From contig NZ_NPDS01000012.1 in the NCBI RefSeq assembly GCF_002811925.1, positions 1-32,500 on the forward strand: DNA of 32,500 nt. The letters run 5' to 3'. Under the pieces are notes generated by a model that worked only from the letters and a program-made list of their open reading frames with translations, was not told the origin of the DNA and searched no databases. The translations under genes and the position numbers were made by a program. Origin of the DNA: Leptospira barantonii. Lineage in GTDB: Bacteria; Spirochaetota; Leptospiria; Leptospirales; Leptospiraceae. Below are positions 27,777 through 32,500 of the stretch, piece after piece. The first letter of the stretch is position 1. Each line of letters opens with the position of its first letter.

Positions 27777-28542
27777 CGTGAACTCCTTTTTGCAAATCTA
27801 TATTTTCGTTTTTTCTAATATACGGAAGACCTTTCAGATATAGTTTAAAGGCCTGCCAATGAATCAATACGATCACTTGAATCGTCACCAACGGATAAAA
27901 AAAGAACATACGGATCAGATTCGAATCGTTCCATTCCACCCTTCGTCCCGTATAAGTCGTCGTCATGACCGCCTCGCCGTCCTCCAAGGCGTCGATCCGA
28001 ATGTTCAAAAATTCGTCCGCAGGTTTTAGGATGAATTCGAACTCGGATTTTAACCCGACAAAGGGAGAAACATAAAAGAATTTTCCGGTTTTCATTCGAA
28101 ACGCTCCGTCCTTCCAGGTTTCCTTTCCGAGAAAGAACGGCTTTTGTTCTCCGAACGTGTTCCCTACTTCCGCGACCGCACACAAAGGAGAATTCCCTTC
28201 TCCGTAAAAAAAGTAGAATGAAACCGGATTGAAAACGTATCCGAGTATTCTTAGATTCGTAACAAGAATCGCCTTCGTTACGGGTTCGTTCATTCCGTTT
28301 TGTTTCAAATATTCTAATATGTTTTCCTTTACTCCGAGTTTACCGAAGTCGAGATGATCCTCGTCTACAAATCGAAAAAGCGCCTTCCGATTGTAAGCGA
28401 ACCAGCGGGATCGCGCTCCGAGTTCCTTCAACTCGTCCAAATCGAGAGCGAATGTAAAGATTCCGTATCGAAAACGATTCCTTTTCGGGAAACGCCGATC
28501 GTGCATCACATTCGCGCGGTAAAGGCAGGAATTCAATTCCAA
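27760..28542 (-). CDS. DUF1365 protein
   Basis: A 260-residue protein matching DUF1365: LNSCLYRANVMHDRRFPKRN at the start, FNPVSFYFFYGEGN near residue 105, and FYVSPFVGLKSEFEF near 150. DUF1365 is almost always encoded between an FAD oxidoreductase and a cyclopropane synthase, as here, and is thought to help in the same lipid modification; its chemistry is unknown. The C-terminus has one hydrophobic stretch (FFFYPLVTIQVIVLIHW), a possible membrane contact. The gene overlaps its upstream neighbour by 10 bp and its downstream one by 17 bp. Confidence 0.9.
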   Translation of the reverse strand: MELNSCLYRANVMHDRRFPKRNRFRYGIFTFALDLDELKELGARSRWFAYNRKALFRFVDEDHLDFGKLGVKENILEYLKQNGMNEPVTKAILVTNLRILGYVFNPVSFYFFYGEGNSPLCAVAEVGNTFGEQKPFFLGKETWKDGAFRMKTGKFFYVSPFVGLKSEFEFILKPADEFLNIRIDALEDGEAVMTTTYTGRRVEWNDSNLIRMFFFYPLVTIQVIVLIHWQAFKLYLKGLPYIRKNENIDLQKGVHVGKNQ

Positions 28543-29816
28543 ACCTTCCTGTTTAAAAGCGCTTCGCTTAACAATTTTGCGGACCAGAGTCCGTCCTCGT
28601 GAAATCCGTTTCTAAAATAACTTCCGCAAAAGAACACATTCCCTTCTTGATTGAGTTCTTGGAGTCTCGATTGCGCCTTCAAAGAACCGACGGTGAACAA
28701 GGGATGATCGTATTCAATTTCTCGAATGATCTTTTTACGATCCACCGTTCCGGGATCGTTGATAGAAACGTAATAATCCTTTTTTTCGGAAACCCCTTGC
28801 AGACAATTCATCCAATAGACTGTGGACGCTTTTGTTTCGTTTCCGATCCGTTCCATACGATAATTCCAAGAAGACCAAGCGAGTTTCATCTTCGGCATGG
28901 AAGAACCGTCCGTGTGTAAGGTAGCAATATTTTTCTGATACTTGAATTCTTTGAGAAGTCCCTTCTGCAAAGAACTCGGTTTGTTCAAAAGTTTTAAGGA
29001 AGTGTCCGCGTGTGTGGCGAGAATCACCTTATCAAAAAGAAAAGACTTTCCGTTTTTTATAACGACTCGAACTCTTTTTCCGGCCGTTTCGACGGACTTC
29101 ACCTCGCTTTTAATATGGAAGCGATCCCGGATCGGTGCGGTGAGACGTTTTACATATTCCTTAGAGCCGCCGTCCACGGTATACCACTGATGTTGTGTAT
29201 TTAGACCGAGAAATCCGTGGTTGAGAAAAAAACGCACCAAAGCAAACGCCGGAAATTCCAACATGCCGTCGTCCGAGGTGGACCAAACCGCCGAGCTCAT
29301 CGGGACGAGATAGTAATCCAAAAGATCCCTGTGATAACCCGCCTCCCGTATGTATTCGTCCAAAGTATAATTTAGATATTTAGAATTTTCTAAAATAGAA
29401 GGTGCTTCTTTGTTGAATCGGTTGATATTGTACAACAATCTCAGGAACTTAAAATTGAAAAGGTTCCATTTCTGAGTAAATAGACCTCGAATTCCAGAAC
29501 CGCAAAACTCCAAACGATCCGGAACGTGTTGAACGCTGAAGGACATGGACGATTTTTTAGTAGGCACCCGAAGTTCTTCGAACAATCTTTTCAGGTTCGG
29601 ATACGTCGCGTGATTGAATACGATAAAACCCGTGTCGATCGGAATCGTTTCGTTTCCTTCCTTCACGTCGATCGTGTTGGTGTGACCTCCGATATAAGAG
29701 CCCTTCTCAAAGATCGTAAGATCGAAATCCTTTTGTAAAAAATGCGCGCAACCCATTCCGGAAATTCCGGTTCCGATGATCGCAAGAGTTTCTTTTTTCA
29801 TTTGATTCTTTTTCAA
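28533..29816 (-). CDS. FAD-dependent oxidoreductase of the cyclopropane-synthase cluster
   Basis: A 427-residue flavoprotein with an N-terminal dinucleotide fold (IIGTGISGMGCAHFL followed by IFEKGSYIGGHTNTI) and the C-terminal FAD-closing motif FFCGSYFRNGFHEDGLWSA. It belongs to the amine-oxidase-like group always found beside DUF1365 and cyclopropane synthases. Related clusters in alphaproteobacteria include desaturation of methyl-branched acyl chains, so a role in oxidising a lipid intermediate is plausible but not shown. It opens the six-gene operon; a TATAAT lies 28 bp upstream of its ATG. Confidence 0.9.
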   Translation of the reverse strand: MKKNQMKKETLAIIGTGISGMGCAHFLQKDFDLTIFEKGSYIGGHTNTIDVKEGNETIPIDTGFIVFNHATYPNLKRLFEELRVPTKKSSMSFSVQHVPDRLEFCGSGIRGLFTQKWNLFNFKFLRLLYNINRFNKEAPSILENSKYLNYTLDEYIREAGYHRDLLDYYLVPMSSAVWSTSDDGMLEFPAFALVRFFLNHGFLGLNTQHQWYTVDGGSKEYVKRLTAPIRDRFHIKSEVKSVETAGKRVRVVIKNGKSFLFDKVILATHADTSLKLLNKPSSLQKGLLKEFKYQKNIATLHTDGSSMPKMKLAWSSWNYRMERIGNETKASTVYWMNCLQGVSEKKDYYVSINDPGTVDRKKIIREIEYDHPLFTVGSLKAQSRLQELNQEGNVFFCGSYFRNGFHEDGLWSAKLLSEALLNRKVWN

Positions 29817-29843
29817 GAAAGAATACCGCCCCTTTTCTTCGGT

Positions 29844-29849
29844 ATTATA
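29844..29849 (-). promoter_or_regulatory. -10 box of the lipid-modification operon
   Basis: A perfect TATAAT on the minus strand, 27 bp before the ATG of the FAD oxidoreductase. No good TTGACA lies at 16-18 bp; a GAACC word lies about 16 bp upstream. The promoter may need an activator or an alternative sigma factor. Confidence 0.5.
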
Positions 29850-29897
29850 GACAGTGCGAAGCGGTTCGGATGTAAAAAAAATTTATATACAAGATCA

Positions 29898-29932
29898 GAA
29901 TCGATTCGCTTGTAACTTGCGGAGATACAAGC
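29898..29932. promoter_or_regulatory. Dyad cluster upstream of the lipid operon
   Basis: GAATCGATTC (29898-29907) is a perfect 10-bp palindrome and directly beside it GCTTGTA (29908-29914) and TACAAGC (29926-29932) are 7-bp inverted arms with an 11-bp spacer. They lie 50-80 bp upstream of the operon -10 box, and 20 bp past the YqaA stop. Either an operator for the lipid operon or a terminator of the YqaA transcript; the lack of a T-tract favours an operator. Confidence 0.4.
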
Positions 29933-29952
29933 AGTCGATTGGAAATAAATTT

Positions 29953-30414
29953 CTAGGCTTTGACGAAGAAAAACGCGAGAAGAATGTAACGAACGATCCG
30001 TAGAGTGAACACTACGACCACGAATAACCAAAGCCTTTGTCTAAAAAATCCGGAGAGAATCGTGATCGGATCCCCGATCACGGGAAGAAAAGACAACAGA
30101 AGAATCGGCCAACCCGAAGTTTCCATTCTTCGATAGAGTTTTTGAAACATCGGGGAAGAATCCAACTTGTTGTGAACGAACGTTTGCGAACCGTAACCGA
30201 GCGCGTAATTGAAGGAGCAAGCCGCGCAGTTTCCGATCGAAGCCCAAATCACCGCCTCATAAGGAGGAATCCCCGAGACAATCGCAAGACCCAAGGCGGC
30301 CTCCGAACTGAAAGGCAAAATCGTAGCCGCGGCAAAAGATAGAATCGCGAGACCCAACCCTCCGTACATCGGTATCAATTTGGAAAAAAATTCCCAAACG
30401 TTATTTTCCATCAA
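29953..30414 (-). CDS. YqaA-type VTT-domain membrane protein
   Basis: A 153-residue membrane protein of the YqaA branch of the DedA/VTT superfamily. It has four or five hydrophobic segments, the ILPFSSEAALG re-entrant motif near residue 31, and LSFLPVIGDPITILSG near residue 107, whose Pro-Gly pattern is the family hallmark. DedA relatives move or flip membrane lipids (undecaprenyl phosphate, phosphatidylethanolamine); the YqaA branch is uncharacterised. Its ATG overlaps the stop of the small upstream ORF (ATGA). Confidence 0.9.
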   Translation of the reverse strand: MMENNVWEFFSKLIPMYGGLGLAILSFAAATILPFSSEAALGLAIVSGIPPYEAVIWASIGNCAACSFNYALGYGSQTFVHNKLDSSPMFQKLYRRMETSGWPILLLSFLPVIGDPITILSGFFRQRLWLFVVVVFTLRIVRYILLAFFFVKA

Positions 30415-30602
30415 GATTTCCGCAGTGCATTGTTTAGTCGCATAATAGTTTCAAGTTCGTTTCCATCTTTTTCCGCAAAACAATTCTCGTCTTTGTTTTT
30501 TTGCGACATCACCCGATTGACTCGTTTTGAAACTGCAACGATACGACCCAAGTTAAGAACCAATCGTTTCCAAGGATCATTTAAATACGAATCACGATCC
30601 AT
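30411..30602 (-). CDS. Small hypothetical ORF coupled to yqaA
   Basis: A 63-residue soluble, charged protein with no recognised relatives (VLNLGRIVAVSKRVNRVM; NELETIMRLNNALRKS). The main support is position: its stop overlaps the yqaA start by 4 bp, an arrangement typical of coupled genes, and its reading frame is open with an ATG start. The Shine-Dalgarno is weak. A plus-strand frame runs across the same bases but is Ser/Phe-rich and looks like a shadow. Confidence 0.5.
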   Translation of the reverse strand: MDRDSYLNDPWKRLVLNLGRIVAVSKRVNRVMSQKNKDENCFAEKDGNELETIMRLNNALRKS

Positions 30603-30872
30603 ACGTTTTCAAAAACTCTTTGTATCCGTTTGCCGGAGCGATACGGACAATTTTTTAAACTACTCCACAAAATCTGATTTTTTCGCACAGGTCCTCTTTT
30701 TTCAACCCGCTCGAACAGTTTCACATAACGTTCATGAATTGAATGCCTCGAGTAGATTCGAAATCGATTTCAGTTCGCAGTTTATCATTTGCATTCCCCA
30801 TTCTTTGAAAAACGGGAAAGGTTACAAATTTCTAGAGGTCCTAGAGGCAACGAACCCAAAGGAGATTAGTTC

Positions 30873-31604
30873 ATGAAAAAAGAATATTCCATTCTTTTAA
30901 TAGGATTCGCTTGTTCACTCAGTCCGTTTTTTTCCGTGTCAGCGCAGGACGCTCAAGCGGAAAATAAACAATACGCGCCTTGGTCCTTGAAAATCGGAGG
31001 CGGGATGGGAGCCGTAAACGAAAGCGGAAAACCCGCCAATAAGGGAAAGGATAACAACTATCGAATCTCCGCGGAATACAATCCCCGTTATTTCGGATTC
31101 GAATTCGGATTAACACATAAGGTTTTTTCTTTGGATATCCCTCCCCGCTACGAACACACTTATCCGTTTCAAATCTTTCAAGCCGGTTATACAGGACCAA
31201 ACCGAGACGTTGCCACAGCGGCCTTCTATGGAAGTCCTCAATATGGCAATCCTCTACGAGATAGAAAAGAATTCGAACTTACCTTCTTGGACATCGGACC
31301 CACGTTTCACATGAGACCGGGGAAAACATTCGATCCGTATCTTTCGATCGGAGCGGGAACAACCGGATTCGACAAGTTCGCCTCGTATCGGGGATTTGCG
31401 CGTCTGGGTTTTAAACTCAACTTCGATCGATTCTTTCTTTTTACGGAGGCGGAAGGCTCTTCGATCAACCGATTTTACAATCGGGACGTGAGAATCCACT
31501 ACAACGACTATTCCGGTATGATCGGAGTCGGTTTTCATTTCGGAGGCGGGGACGATAACGTCAAAAAAGAGGAAAGTTCCACCGCGGGACTATCTTCGTT
31601 TTAA
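30873..31604 (+). CDS. Outer-membrane beta-barrel protein
   Basis: A 243-residue protein with a signal peptide (MKKEYSILLIGFACSLSPFF, cleavage likely after SVSA at residue 24). The mature part alternates hydrophobic and polar residues in strand-like segments ending in aromatic residues (YRISAEYNPRYFGFEFGLTH; FDRFFLFTEAEGS; YSGMIGVGFHFG), the pattern of a small, about eight-strand, outer-membrane barrel. The tail (DDNVKKEESSTAGLSSF) is polar. Function unknown; a surface-exposed antigen is possible. A strong AAAGGAG lies 8 bp before the ATG. It is alone and converges on pyrF. Confidence 0.85.
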   Translation: MKKEYSILLIGFACSLSPFFSVSAQDAQAENKQYAPWSLKIGGGMGAVNESGKPANKGKDNNYRISAEYNPRYFGFEFGLTHKVFSLDIPPRYEHTYPFQIFQAGYTGPNRDVATAAFYGSPQYGNPLRDRKEFELTFLDIGPTFHMRPGKTFDPYLSIGAGTTGFDKFASYRGFARLGFKLNFDRFFLFTEAEGSSINRFYNRDVRIHYNDYSGMIGVGFHFGGGDDNVKKEESSTAGLSSF

Positions 31605-31640
31605 GGTTTCTTAAATTATAAATTTTGAATGTTTCGGTCG

Positions 31641-31658
31641 ACGCGAAAATCCTCGCGT
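31641..31658. terminator. Short hairpin between convergent genes
   Basis: ACGCGA (31641-31646) and TCGCGT (31653-31658) form a 6-bp stem with a 6-nt loop between the barrel gene and pyrF. T content is slight on both sides; probably a shared weak terminator. Confidence 0.4.
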
Positions 31659-31662
31659 ATTA

Positions 31663-32478
<816 letters not shown>

Positions 32479-32500
32479 CGTTCCACCCCCGGATAAAAGA

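Noticed and set aside
30430..30876. A 148-codon plus-strand frame ending in the barrel gene's start
   Set aside because: Ser/Phe-rich composition, no ribosome site, and it overlaps the small minus-strand ORF and the promoter region of the barrel gene.

Overview
The window reads as chromosome of a spirochaete of the genus Leptospira, probably a pathogenic-clade species with a moderately GC-rich genome. The grounds are family recognition and style: several lipoproteins with the loose spirochaetal lipobox (an Asn or Met just before the Cys), a small four-cysteine lipoprotein of a Leptospira-type family, many small proteins without recognisable relatives, and a mix of EF-P, lysine 2,3-aminomutase, methionine-salvage and cyclopropane-synthase genes. 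No rRNA, tRNA, CRISPR array, insertion sequence or phage gene was seen. Everything was read by eye, so family names rest on motifs and not on searches.

Layout. 1-809: little coding sequence, one small secreted or anchored protein (344-646), and a structured stretch that resembles a second stretch near 4136-4190. 810-3940 (minus): a tight operon of patatin-like phospholipase, endoglycoceramidase-type GH5 glycosidase and a small lipoprotein. 4400-5635 (minus): MFS transporter. 5722-10910 (plus): CoA-transferase, LpxH-like metallophosphoesterase, membrane-anchored glutamate-synthase-like FMN protein, YIP1-family membrane protein and hotdog thioesterase. 11043-12665 (minus): aldehyde dehydrogenase with a hydrophobic tail. 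12861-16796 (plus): small acidic protein, PadR regulator with a tandem dyad upstream, and a large 7TM-PAS-PAS histidine kinase that is frameshifted by a 4-bp tandem duplication.

16800-19378 (minus): an efp-mtnD-mtnB-SDR operon linking elongation factor P to methionine salvage. 19604-23962 (plus): PstS-like phosphate-binding lipoprotein, a small lipoprotein, a lysine 2,3-aminomutase (candidate EF-P modification enzyme, 1.6 kb from efp), another lipoprotein, a 68-residue protein and a nucleotidyltransferase-like protein with an altered metal site. 24035-29816 (minus): a six-gene lipid-modification operon (FAD oxidoreductase, DUF1365, cyclopropane synthase, DUF2062, DUF1295, second cyclopropane-synthase-like methyltransferase). 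29953-30602 (minus): YqaA-type membrane protein preceded by a coupled small ORF. 30873-31604 (plus): outer-membrane beta-barrel. 31663-32478 (minus): pyrF.

The points most worth following are the frameshifted kinase and its 4-bp repeat, the efp/aminomutase/methionine-salvage neighbourhood, the glycolipid/phospholipid hydrolase operon and the two-methyltransferase fatty-acid modification operon. I saw no clear case of a wholly unknown multi-gene system.
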